Below the pieces are notes generated by a model, which saw nothing but the letters and a program-made list of their open reading frames with translations, had not been told where the DNA came from and made no database searches. This document shows positions 11,166 to 21,549 of a DNA stretch of 64,000 nucleotides, in pieces. The translations under genes were made by a program, and so were the position numbers. Each line of letters begins with the position of its first letter. The first letter of the stretch is position 1. Source of the stretch: Aplectana chamaeleonis (lineage: Eukaryota > Nematoda > Chromadorea > Rhabditida > Cosmocercidae); contig JAPDOI010000185.1 in NCBI GenBank assembly GCA_029168955.1, positions 1,226,001-1,290,000 on the forward strand. The letters are read 5' to 3'.

Positions 11166-12949
11166 CAGGGGTGTGCGTGAATGAAATTTCAAATTTTGTA
11201 AATCGTAAAACGTAATTACGGTGAAACCACCGTAAATCGTAAACCATAAATTGTAAGCACCAAATAATAACAATAGCCACTAAAAATTATCACTACTTTA
11301 CTGAAACAAAAAACTTGAACACTTTCTTTCAATAAGTAGTGGGGAGTTGATTCAGGAGTTCGTTGCTTTCTGAGCTGAAGGTTCAACCTAAGAGTATAAA
11401 AGAAGAAAGATAAAGTTCTCAGCGTATATCAATCCTCCTGGGGATGCGCCACACACTCGACTTCCGTTCAGAATCGTAGAGGCTTTTGAATGTGTAACGG
11501 ACCTACACATTGACTGGCAGGGACCAGCCGATGTTTGCATCAGCGTTCTTATCCCCCACGCGGGTACTGTACCAATTCACCGACCCCGGAGGGATGGAAG
11601 TCTTGGTTAGCCTAAGGCGAGGATCGATCTACCGACCGTGTGCGTGACAGTGGCGTCTCTTGGCACTGCCCTACACCGGCCCCTATCTAGGAGTATAGAA
11701 GGGAAAAACGTTTTTGCAAATTTGTGTGTGCAGCACAGACTCAATACAAGTTCATCCATGACCATGTCCACAAAAGGCATCGTAATAATAGTTCAAGGGA
11801 GGGCCTGTTGTTGGGCAATATCAGTTATCCACGTGCAGGTCAATGAGTTGCCATTCCAAGAACTGCCTCATCTTGACAACCAGTGTTAGGCATTTTCACC
11901 ACGTTAGACACGCCTGTCATTCCGGAAACTGTGTCTGCTTTTTGTGCCTTTGCGCAGTTTGGTACCCATAGGTAAGGAATATAGCGAAAAGGGCCTACAA
12001 AGGCTCACATTTGTGAGAGAAGACGGTTTAAAAAGATTCGAAATAGGAGTTTAAATTTCCTTTTCTGAGTGTCGGTTTGTTGAGGACGAAGACCATTTAA
12101 GCAGAGAAAACGATTCAAACTTCAAAGGTAAGTAAAAATTTTCGCAAACCTACGAAAACGACAACTCTGTCGCGCGTTCACGCCAATAGAGGGAAACAAA
12201 CGCCTAAAAATCATTGAAACTGGTGACTCCAGGGTTTTGAATTCTATCACGGGTGAGAGTGAGTGGGCTAGTCCCCCTTCATTGAAGGTTCTTGGCTGGG
12301 ACGAATTAGCGCAATGGGTAGTTCTTCGTTATTGCATCATAGTTGATTTCCTGAACTATGCTCAATTGCTTTTTCCCTTCCCTTTCTTTATCTGCTTATC
12401 TTTCATTTTAGTCTTAGTTCTGTGTTTGTATGCTCCTCTTGTTGATCTTTGTGACCTCTGAGTAGACGTAACCTTCTCAAACGGCAGGCCAGGAACACAC
12501 TTTGAAATCATTTATGGCTTCCATGGAGCGCATTGCACGATTTTTTTCGACAATAATCTACTTCTAGACAGTCGCTTTTAATGGAAAACTCGAAAATGGA
12601 GTTCTTTGTAAAGAGTGCTTTTGTACTGCATGCGTCGTAGACGGCAGCTAGTGAGAGGCGCGCCGGGCGCAACGTGGATCAGGTATCCAGCGTCTGAAAC
12701 TCCGACCGTGTGCCTCGCGTTACAATAATAGAATCATGTCGAAGGTCGGTAATCGGGTCGGGCCGTAGTCAGACATCGGAGTGGTCCCATCTCCTGACCA
12801 AAACATTAACATGTGAAAAGTGCGAATAGAGCAGGACAATTGGGGATGCCTTGTATTTTACTTCCATTGCGTGTAATCTTATTGACGAAAAATTACGATT
12901 TACGGTCCGAAATGTCGTAAATCGTAAACCGTAATTACGCACATCCGTG
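11166..12949. mobile_element. hAT-like non-autonomous element 1
   Basis: The element starts CAGGGGTGTGCG and ends CGCACATCCGTG, imperfect inverted termini. It is flanked by an 8-bp duplication, CTTCGGCA (11158-11165) and CTACGGCA (12950-12957, one mismatch), the length typical of hAT elements. Just inside both ends lie TCGTAAATCGTAAAC and TAATTACG motifs in opposite orientation. A second member occupies 15980-20982. I find no transposase. A SINE lies inside. Confidence 0.8.
11395..11683 (-). mobile_element. tRNA-derived SINE
   Basis: Read on the minus strand, the head GGGGCCGGTGTAGGGCAGTG carries an A-box-like stretch (complement of 11662-11675), and about 35 bp on lies a B-box-like GATCGATCC (complement of 11621-11630), one or two bases off the consensus. 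After the tRNA-like head come a CCCTCCGGGGTCGG body and a GGATTGATATACGCTGAG tail ending in AAAG/TCTTTC-rich sequence. I recall similar SINEs from strongylid genomes; that is memory, not a search. A tail-like piece recurs near 40085-40140. Confidence 0.7.
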
Positions 12950-13049
12950 CTACGGCATCTACTCGCAACAGTATATTTAGACTTTCCTCATTAAGATTGC
13001 GTAGGAAAAAATATGATCTGGTTATGATCCACAAGATGACAACAGATAA
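12950..13049 (+). pseudogene. CR1-like relic, segment between two insertions
   Basis: After the hAT-like element the LINE protein resumes as RHLLATVYLDFP and, after a one-base frameshift near 12985, LRLRRKKYDLVMIHKMTTD. This matches the RRKKNDLIMAFKIL region of the better copy. The next insertion begins directly after it. Confidence 0.8.
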
Positions 13050-13541
13050 GGCCGTAGTTATACACCAGCGGAATGAAAACGTCCCGCGATGACATTGCCG
13101 CCGCTTGCCGCGTGGATTAGGGACTCGTCTGCAATGTTGCGTCTTTGACGTCCTTGACGCAATATTGCGGACCGAAAATTTCCGGGTGTTACAATGGTAT
13201 TTTTTCGATATTTCAAGCTTCTATCACTTGTTTATTGCAGAAACTCACTATAAATCTACTGCTCCTATCATAGCAGTGCTCGTTATGAAGTTTTGGTGTA
13301 ATCTAAGGAGTTTAGTTCTGAAAAATAATCAGCTGTCGGAAATTGGCAAATTTCCAACGGGGTAGGTCCCGCAATGGATACAGTATGCAATGCCGCGGCG
13401 TGTATAACTGCTTGGTGCGGTCTTCCGGCGCGTTTTTCTGAGACAACTCTTCCTTTTGACGTGCCTCAGCACAGTTAGGACGCACCAAGTGGTAGTTGTC
13501 TTGCTATTTCCGCAGCGTCCCGTTGGTGTATAACTACGGCC
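13050..13541. mobile_element. Harbinger-like MITE, GGCCGTAGTTATACACC ends, TAA duplication
   Basis: Termini GGCCGTAGTTATACACCA and TGGTGTATAACTACGGCC are perfect inverted repeats, flanked by TAA at 13047-13049 and 13542-13544. GGCC-like ends and a 3-bp TWA duplication fit the PIF/Harbinger superfamily. Excising it with one TAA rejoins the LINE frame as TTDKIKLSISQFYTV. The right half is similar to 37000-37175. Confidence 0.85.
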
Positions 13542-13544
13542 TAA

Positions 13545-13700
13545 AATCAAACTTTCAATCAGTCAGTTCTACACTGTTTCCACATCCAGCAGCAGAGGTG
13601 GACTAACGAACTTCGTTGTCGTGTTCAGCCCCCCTCCCTTCCATGAGTTATGTTCGAACGAATTTTTTTCGGCCTCTAGCGTTTGAAAAGTGGAGTAATA
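13545..13700 (+). pseudogene. CR1-like relic, C-terminal segment
   Basis: Reads KLSISQFYTVSTSSSRGGLTNF in frame with the segment before the MITE, matching the SIPFTNFFTFANSRGRNTRI region of the copy at 3896-6247. Similarity fades by about 13700. Confidence 0.6.
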
Positions 13701-13769
13701 CCGGAAAGTCTTAAATGACAAAGGGCTTTTCATACAGTGGGAAAAATATTTTGTTTGTGCCTCCATGTA

Positions 13770-14500
13770 GCTGTAAAAAAAGCGAGTTTAACCATTACGG
13801 CATCGAAGAGTTAACTCTCAAGACCGGGATTATTAGCTATACTCTATCATCCTCTTTCCCTTTGAGGGCAGCTCGTCCGCGTTGAAAACTCACCAGACAT
13901 TTCCCTACTGTGTTGCAACTAAGTTCACTGATGGAGAGTCCTAAGAGACAGAAACTTTCAATCTGTTTTTTCGGCCACATACATATAGCCACAAACTACT
14001 GCGCGTGAACAGACGCAGAGCAATAGTTTTCGCCTCTTTGAGCCTTCAATCAGTGGACTTGATTGGAACAATCAAGAAGGGAAAGTCTTAAAATCACGCT
14101 GTCTGAGGAGGGAGGCGTTTCTGTCATAGCCCGCATGTCTTTTTATGCGAATCGGCGTGATTGGAATCGCCTTGTCATTAATCAGATGTTGAGAAATGTT
14201 GTGGGGGCCTCTTTCAGAAGTCATCTTACAGCTCCCAGAATTCAGTCAAACACTTTGATCTCCAGAAAACGGTAAAGGCAGGGTTCGCGATAAAAACAAT
14301 TTTTGAGATCTCTTCATGAAAATGTAGATCTGGTAATTACAAAAGTAAAAATAAGTTAGAAAGTGAAATTTCGCAGGAAAATTCACAAAAACTTACGGGT
14401 GTCAGCCAGCCCCCCCCCCAATTGACGAGATTTTTATAAATGCTTAATTGATTTTATAAATGCTAAATGCCTGCTTGCTTATCCGTCTTTTATTTTCTCT
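13770..14500. other. Mostly unassigned; one lone MITE end
   Basis: No gene is seen. At 14277 GTAAAGGCAGGGTTCGCGAT resembles the left terminus of the TTAA MITEs, but I cannot pair it with a right end. A C10 tract lies near 14410. Confidence 0.35.
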
Positions 14501-14506
14501 GTCAGC

Positions 14507-15182
14507 GCGTAGCTAGATGCCTCACACGGAAACCGGAGATGCCCAGGGTTTCGGAGGCATCTAATTTAATTTTGACCCGAGATTTTACGTAAATTACGGA
14601 AAGTTTAGCCTCAGTTGGTGAAATTTTAGCTACAGCGCCCGCATATTCGACGTAAATTCTCGTTACAGCACTTGGTCGATCGACCCACCCAGTCCTGATC
14701 CGTACTGGAAAGGCGATCCCAGCTGCGATCGACAGCATCGCCGTTTCTTCCCCACGGCCTGCCTCATCCTAATGGTCAAAATTATCCTCTCCAAGGTCTC
14801 CCAGAGAGCGACACGGGGTCATCCTCCACGGTCAGCCACAGAGTGTCGAGTAATCACTCAGTGAGATGACTGGGGCAACACTGTTCGAACGGCATCCCTG
14901 TGTTCCGCGTAGCCACCGCTGGTTTGAGATTGCATTTCAACACAGGCTGTAGCTAAATCCGCAGATGCTCGCTACAAAATTATAGTGAGAATATACGGGT
15001 TCAGCGACAGAGAGATCAATATATCGAATTTAGCCTTACGTAGAATACGCGTAGAATTTGCACCCTTGTACCGTCCACACAGGAATATGAGGGTTTTAGC
15101 TATCGTAGCCAAAACCCGTAAATTCTCGCTACATGGAATGGGGCGGCGTTTCAGGCCGCGCCCTCGGAGGCATCTAGCTACG
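14507..15182. mobile_element. Diverged foldback element with CGTAGCTAGATGCCTC ends
   Basis: CGTAGCTAGATGCCTC at the left and GAGGCATCTAGCTACG at the right are perfect 16-bp inverted termini. The arms beyond share patchy similarity (ATTTACG, TTTTAGCTA and AGAATTTACG words). No coding capacity is recognised. Confidence 0.65.
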
Positions 15183-15383
15183 GGTTGGCAGATTTGTTCC
15201 TAAAGTGGCCAGTAGACTCTAAAAGTGCTCAGCAATTACTTTAGAGAACAATAGAAGACGTTAAAACAGGCTTTTATAGAAATCTTGATAATTTGGGGCG
15301 AGAGGACACCAAGCAATAACTTGTTACTGAACGATTTTTCTCCTATAGTTTACTTATTTTCACTTTTGTGATGGCCAGATCTA

Positions 15384-15585
15384 TAGTGGAGTCCACCAAG
15401 AGTGTCTCATTTACTTATCAATAAGAAGCGGTCGGCTGGGGATCAATGTGCATGAATCCCATACCAGCACGCTCGATACCGATTGAGCGAGAGCGGTTGT
15501 GCTACAACGAGTTTCATGTTCATTGATCTCCAATCGACCGCTTCTCATTGATAAGTAAATGAGACACTCTTGGTGGACTCCACTA
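15384..15585. mobile_element. TA-flanked MITE with about 50-bp inverted repeats
   Basis: The arms begin TAGTGGAGTCCACCAAGAGT and mirror each other for about 50 bp with few mismatches. The flanks are TA at 15382-15383 and 15586-15587, as for Tc1/mariner-type MITEs. The near identity of the arms suggests a recent element. Confidence 0.8.
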
Positions 15586-16422
15586 TACCTTCCCATGAGG
15601 ATAGCAAAACAACCGATTTTATCGAGAACTCTGCCTTTAGGATGGGCCCTTGGTTCGCACCTTCACAGCGCGCGTGGGCTGGTTTGCGTTGGAAGCGCGC
15701 TGCGGAGCAAAGTGTTTTCTGATCCAGCCGTCTGGCGCCAGAGCGATAAAAAACTTGCCAAGGCTCGTCTTTCCTATCGTGACGATTTTTATATCGCTTC
15801 AGCGCCACTCGTCCGGAGCAGAAGACACGCAGCTCGGCAGCGCTTCTCACGTGAACTGCCTTTATTCGGGAATGCACAAGCTACCCGTTCACCCGCACTC
15901 GCTTCTACAGTATTGCACCACGGCGGCGCGGTCTGTCGTGGCCCTCTCAAAACCAATCTCTCCCACCTCATGTGGCAGGCAGGGCTGTGCGTAACTGAAT
16001 TTTGTAATGTCGTAAATCGTAATTTTTCAAATTCCTCATATTTCGTAAATCGCAATTCGTAACTGATAATGAGTAATAAATCCACACATGGCCCAATCTG
16101 GGAACACCTTAGCATTTCAATTATGAGGTGTTTCAATATCGAAAGAGGTTAAAGGTTGGGTTCCAAAATGACACTTCCCTGAGCAGTACTTGAGTAAATA
16201 TTCAGCACACATATGTAGGTGGGATAGAAACGACTTAAGTAGATAAAATAGAAACTCTAAACTTGATTAACTACCAAAGCTGTGCCAAGTTTCGCCCTAC
16301 TTTTGAATATGAAAACATAGAAATTCATCGCTTTATGAACCACAGTTTCATGAATGCAAAGGAAGGCAACACTGCGGTTAGAAAAAATTAACGGTTCGAT
16401 AGTTTTAGACTCAAACTTTTAA

Positions 16423-16905
16423 AGGCAGCATACACGCTCAAAAATGATATAATTTTTATGGAATGAATCGAAGGTCTGAAGCCGCTAATATTCAGAGATA
16501 GCGAAAAAATCGGAAAAAATCGACTGAAATGAGGATATAACGGTTCCTTCTATATTGGCCCAGATTTGGACGAGTTGTACCGCATTGGCTAAAATAGCGG
16601 AGCTAGCGACAAATTTGTTGGGATAACGACGCTAATGAAGTAGTACGGCCCTTTCTGGAACGCTTACGACGTTAGAAGCGTAAAAAATGAGCCAAAATGA
16701 CCGTAATCGAGCATTGAACATTTGTATTGAGGGGCGAGCCCGCATCGATAGGCGGAGAACGGATGATTTTGTGACTCAATACGGCTCAAATACGGTCATT
16801 TTAATTCGTTTTCAACTCTTCCAACTTCGTGAGGGCTCTTCTAGGGCCCTCAAGACCCCACTAATGTAGTTATCTCAACAACGTTTGCGAGCGTGTATGC
16901 TGCCT
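16423..16905. mobile_element. TTAA MITE, AGGCAGCATACACGCTC ends
   Basis: Termini AGGCAGCATACACGCTC and GAGCGTGTATGCTGCCT lie between TTAA at 16419-16422 and 16906-16909. It is the same family as 7738-8679 and 52794-53263. No coding function is seen. Confidence 0.85.
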
Positions 16906-18119
16906 TTAAGGGAAGGATGCTTGGATAAGGTGGCCATCCCGAAGGGATGTACATTTACAAAATCACTTTTTGACGCAGAAATCGAGTCTGCCCTCTATCT
17001 TTGTAAAGCATTGCACTGAACGGAGTTATAGGCGTTCCTCCCCATAAGCAAAAGTTTGTTGGGGTAGAGACAGCGGTCTGGGAGGTAAAGGTTGTTTAGG
17101 ATTCTGAAGTGCAAAAAGGTGAAGGTTTTCTACAAATTTCTTATTCAAAAAGAAACAATTTCTTAATAGTCCTTCCTCTTGTATCTGGACTTTGCTTTAA
17201 TTCTCAAATTTAAAAACATTTGAAAACCTTCTTGAAAAGGTAGGAGACTCTGCAGCCATATTTTTTTTGAGATGTTCCAGACCGAATTTTGAAATTAGCT
17301 TTTTCCTCTCGTAGCCTTTGAATATAAGCATCTATCAAAGGTTAATTTTAAAGTCCCCGTAAAATTTTTCGTCTAGTGTTTTCAGGTTAAAAAAATATTT
17401 TCAGGATCGTTCAGCAGATTTGATTTCACGGAATACCAGTCTTAAGATGGATGCGTGGAGGAGGTTGTTTTCGAAATCCCAGCAAAATTCTAAAGCAAAG
17501 TGTACATTGGGTTCCAAGCAGGGATGAGCGGAATTCCGATTTCCGATTTTCGATGGTTTTTGGCTTTCCGATTTCCGAATTCCGATTTCCGAAAAAAAGT
17601 CTAAAATTGCGGAAAAAATCGGAAATATCGGAGTTTAGATTTTTGAACCCTTTTCCTTTGCCAAATTCTTAGGGATATCTGGGGCGCTGAATTCGAATTC
17701 GAGGTCCGTCTTCACTTTTCAGAAAGCTAGGGTTGAGTGCATCTACAGGAAAATTATTCAATAACTATCCTACTATCTACATATATTTGCCTAACTCTAT
17801 GTGTGTGTCTGTGTGTGTGTTTGTGAGAATGAACGAAAATTCGGTCGTTTTTTTCAAAAATGAAGCGATTCGGTTTGTTGTTATTATGGTGTGATGGCGT
17901 GCTCTGATAACACGATATAATCAGTTCCCTCGATAAAAGCTTGCTGAAGGGGTTCATGAACGGTTGCATGTGAGATTTAAGGCCCGCTGTGAGTTTTCCG
18001 GGGGAAGGGTGCGGGACTCCACAGGTAAGGAATTTCTGACAGAGTTACATGCGAATTAAGGGGTCTAGAAATGTTGTCGGTAACCTGTCTTTATAACTTT
18101 AAGTTACATTTGACCTTAA

Positions 18120-18728
18120 AGGCATCGTACACGATGAAAACCATGCTTGGGTTTGTGACGTTTTCGTGTTGGTATATCCCTATAGTAACTAAATGTTGCA
18201 GGAAGCCCCCTCCAAAACGTCAAGTTTTCAAGAAAAACCCATTTCAATAAAGCTCAAGACAAATTTGAATTTCCCGCCAACATCAACTTGGGATAGTTGC
18301 GCGGAGAACGCAAGGAACAGTTTTACGATTCGTTCCTTGGCGCTGTGTTGGAAGTAATTCACCAAGGACGCCATTCAGACGAGCGATCATTTTTTTCTTG
18401 AACGAAGTTGAAAAGGGTTACTAACATGCTGCTCCCAATGCTGTCAGCTGCTTTCGATCGATGCCGAACGTGAAATCGAGTGGTGTGTGCTTTGCGCCCT
18501 ACGACGCGTCAACGCACGATTGCCGGCAGCGACCACGGAGTTTTGTTCCTTGTAACAACGGATCGACCCCAAGGCCGGCCCCCCAAACCCAGGAAGCCCT
18601 TTTAAGGAAAGCAAATCTTCATTCAGAGGTGATTTTGAAACTCCAAACGTTCTGAGTGACATTGTTATAGCCCACTAGTCCGACTGAACGCAGAAGCTGA
18701 AATTTGGTTTTCATCGTGTACGATGCCT
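18120..18728. mobile_element. TTAA MITE, AGGCATCGTACACGATG ends
   Basis: Termini AGGCATCGTACACGATGAAA and TTTCATCGTGTACGATGCCT (one mismatch) are flanked by TTAA (18116-18119 and 18729-18732). A sister copy of the same length class lies at 44034-44638. The interior shares GATCGATGCCGAACGTGAAA and AACGGATCGACCCCAAGGCC with it. Confidence 0.85.
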
Positions 18729-19264
18729 TTAAACATTGGATATGTGTTCCACGGTGCGAGTTTAGTTACACGTGACATAAAGCACTGGCGTGTAACTTAA
18801 ATGTATTATTTTATCGCACACGTAACCTATCTACGCGGCGTGCCGTTTCCTTGGGAGGTATACGATGTACTCTGGAGGCAGGACTCAAATGTAGGCAGCG
18901 TAGTCCATTCAGTTATCCGAGAGTTGAGGTACTTGGCCCCGCACAACGGCTGGAGGCCCCGCCTGACAGACCGCTGTCGGCTCAGTCGTGCTCGCCGAGC
19001 AGGCCTTGTCGTGTGACGGTGTGCTTGCCTCGTCGCTTGTCAATGTGCAGGCCACGTCGCTGGTACGTGTCAAGTAACATGAACCAACAGTGCAAGTTAC
19101 TCGCAATGTTGTGTATTTATTATTAGTGCATGGTGCTTTGATCAAAAATCTCGTACAATAACCCGTAACATCGCTTCAAGTTACTTGTTACCAAAAGTAA
19201 GTTGCGTGAGGCCACCATGCAACTTGCGTTGAAGTCTCAGGTAACTTGCTCAGCATTTTCTGAG

Positions 19265-19610
19265 TGGAAGTGCGTCAAGCGTCAAAACAGTGCGCTGGGC
19301 TTCACTTAGAGTGCGCCAAGCGTTGGAAAAGGTGTGCGGGGCCCAACTGGGAGTGCGCCAAGCGCTGGAGGAACTGTCTGTGTTGCATTCAACTCGGAGT
19401 GCGTGGAGCTCCGGGGGGACTGTGTTGGGCACAACTTGGAGGGCACCAAGCACCGGCAAAAACGTGTGGCACCCCAACTAGGAGTGCGCCAAGTACCGGG
19501 AAGAAAAGTTTGCGGGACTCTACTGGGAGTGTGCCGATCGCCGTGGAAACTGTGTTGGACCGCCTTGAAGTGCTGCAGGCGCCTGGAAAAGTGTGTGGGA
19601 CCTAACGGAT
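19265..19610. repeat. Degenerate 40-46 bp minisatellite
   Basis: Units opening with GAGTGCGCCAAG and closing with CCAACTGG-like sequence start near 19309, 19351, 19397, 19439, 19482, 19527 and 19567. Open frames across it are repeat by-products. Confidence 0.75.
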
Positions 19611-19949
19611 CCTGTAATGACTCTAAGCGTCACGATACAAGCCTACAAGTACGCGTGGGTGTACACCTTGTTCAATAAAGTAGGATAAGCCCAAGTTTTT
19701 TGCAGGTTTAATCACCAGGGAAGTTAAAAATTTTGCGGATCATTTCCGATTTCCGAATTCCGAGTTCCGATGGTTTTTGGCGTTCCGATTTCCGAATTCC
19801 GTTTTCCGAATTTGAGAAGGTCGTTCCGATTTCCGATTTTCGATTTCCGCAATTCAGAAAAAAATTTCCGCTCATCCCTGGTTCCAACACTTATTTGCTC
19901 CATGGGCCAGCCAGGTCTTTAGAGTTCAGTCCCATATTTACTGTCCATA

Positions 19950-20150
19950 TCGGAATGGAATTGCTGTCGGCAGTTGCAGACGACCGCTTTTGCAGTTTTC
20001 AGACGAGCTTGAAGGTAGTCCTGCTGGGAAGAAGATCAATCGTGTCAGGATCTCAGGGTCCCCGCATTATTCTGTTTGCATTACGAACAGCGGTTGTCTG
20101 CAACTGCGAACAGCAATTTCGCTCCAACATAGACTGTAGCTCCACCAAAG
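19950..20150. repeat. Small inverted repeat related to 58600-58750
   Basis: A GCTGTCGGCAGTTGCAGAC arm near 19970 faces its inverse near 20100-20115 (GTCTGCAACTGCGAACAGC). The second arm resembles the CAACAGCGGTTGTCCGCAAA block near 58700, so both places may be old copies of one foldback family. Confidence 0.45.
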
Positions 20151-20300
20151 CTAGTGTTCATGATGTCGCGAGAGGATTCAATGGAATTAAATAGCTGTAA
20201 AGCTCAACTGTACCGACCTTGCTCGATCTCATTATCAACGATTATATTCCGCCATGACCGACCTTCTGCTGACTACACCCGGCTGGGAATGTCAGACTAA

Positions 20301-20776
20301 AGCCTAGTTTTGACTGCATCGCTGCTGTTTTTCATCGCAGCGATTTTGCACCCGCTGCTGCAGCGATGTAGCAGCGGCAGCGATTCTGTTCATAGTGCAT
20401 AGGCCCACGGATGATAGAAGAAATTCAATCAATCAGTGAAATTAATGGCTGGTATTCATCGATAACGCGTTTCAACCCGAAAACGCTGATTTTGTCATGT
20501 GAAAGGGTCTACGTTCACTAAACGAAACGTGTCATTCGCTGGCAATCGCTCCATCGCTGCCATTTTGGCCGCGATGGAGCGATGGTCAGGGACCATTGAG
20601 AATCGCTCTTCAAGCAGCGATGCAGTAAAACATAGGATTTCGTCGCCGCGACCCAGCGATGTAGGACGTTTGCCACGAAGCGATCACAATTGGAGCGGCT
20701 TTCCAATACGCGCGATGAAAAAGGAACAGTTGTCCCTCGCATGGCCGCAGCGACCACCTGCAGTCAAAACTAGGCT
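20301..20776. mobile_element. Harbinger-like MITE, AGCCTAGTTTTGACTGCA ends
   Basis: AGCCTAGTTTTGACTGCA and TGCAGTCAAAACTAGGCT are perfect inverted termini flanked by TAA (20298-20300 and 20777-20779). The interior is rich in CATCGCTG/CAGCGATG words. A TWA duplication suggests a PIF/Harbinger source. Confidence 0.8.
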
Positions 20777-21549
20777 TAAGGTAACTGAAAATGGAAAGAA
20801 TAAGGAATGTGAAAGAAGTGTTGAATTCTTATATGGACTGGACCGCAAGTGTGCATTGTTCCTCCAACCTCGTTTTCACGTTTTGTTACGATTCGTTATG
20901 ATTTCGTGCCGAAATTTCGTAACTCGTAAATCGCAAATTTTTTTTCAAAAACGCCCGTAATTCGTAATTACGGACAGCTCTGGTGGCAATCGTCGACCTG
21001 CGTATGACCACAGCCCGATCATCCGCAAGACCGGCGATCATTTTCAGAGGCGGTGAGTTTTTTCCAAATTTTTCACCGTCTCCAGTTGCTTAGGTGTTAA
21101 TTCAAATGCCATCGTAATGGGTAAAGTATGAATGAGCCATCGATTTGAAACAGTCAATTAATGTTTAGAAAGAATGACTTTTTTGTTGAAAATAAAGAGA
21201 AAAAACATTTTCTCAATTTCTTGGTAGCGCGAAGGATTGTGTAGAGCTTCGAGTAAACCCTAATCTTTAGCCAATATGATGACATTTAAATTATCACATG
21301 AACTACTGAAGACGGTGAAAAATTTGAAAAAAAACTGACCGTCTCTGAACATGATCACCGGTCAAGCGGAGGATCGGACGGTGGTCATATGAAGGTCGAT
21401 GCCTACCACATGGGTTGGGTGAGATTGGATGAGGGAGGGCCACGACAGACCGCGCCGCCGTGGTGCAATACCGCAGAAGCGAGTGCGGGTGAAAGGGTAG
21501 CTTGTGCACTCCCGATTAAAGGCAGTATAAACCAGTGCCCCCCACCCCC

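Larger units (their letters stand above)
9685..13700 (+). mobile_element. Second CR1-like LINE, decayed and split by three insertions
   Basis: Reverse-transcriptase and C-terminal coding relics lie in order along the plus strand, broken by a 108-bp MITE (10573-10680), a hAT-like element (11166-12949) and a Harbinger-like MITE (13050-13541). Removing the hAT-like element with one 8-bp duplication, and the MITE with one TAA, rejoins LINE codons in frame, which confirms these insertion points. The copy also has its own stops and a frameshift near 12985, so it is old. Confidence 0.85.
17519..19880. mobile_element. hAT-like non-autonomous element 3, CAGGGATGAGCGGAA ends
   Basis: Perfect 15-bp termini CAGGGATGAGCGGAA and TTCCGCTCATCCCTG are flanked by GTTCCAAG (17511-17518) and GTTCCAAC (19881-19888), an 8-bp duplication with one mismatch. 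CAGGG ends and 8 bp fit hAT. Inside each end lie runs of TTCCGATTTCCGAATTCCG-type repeats in inverse orientation. GTAAC/GTTAC words recur in the interior (18040-18110, 18770-19250). No transposase is recognised. Confidence 0.85.
15980..20982. mobile_element. hAT-like non-autonomous element 2
   Basis: It starts CAGGGCTGTGCGTAA and ends TTACGGACAGCTCTG, matching the termini of 11166-12949. The flanks GTGGCAGG (15972-15979) and GTGGCAAT (20983-20990) share six of eight bases, an aged 8-bp duplication. TCGTAAATCGTAA motifs lie inside both ends. Inside are a TTAA MITE, another hAT-like element with its own TTAA MITE, an old inverted-repeat relic and a Harbinger-like MITE, so about a third of its 5.0 kb is its own. 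No transposase is recognised. Confidence 0.75.
15862..21527. mobile_element. Palindromic element split by a 5-kb hAT-like insertion
   Basis: The left arm (15862-15979, resuming 20991-21110) and the right arm (about 21305-21527) are inverse copies. They share GGGAATGCACAAGCTACCC, a GCACCACGGCGGCG block, the CTCATGTGGCA site and a CATATGACCACCG stretch. The right arm is uninterrupted and shows what the left arm looked like before the insertion. Exact ends are uncertain; TA or TTA may be the target. Confidence 0.7.

Noticed and set aside
12110..12140. Splice-donor-like AGGTAAGTA near 12125
   Set aside because: No matching coding exon or acceptor; it lies inside a hAT-like element.
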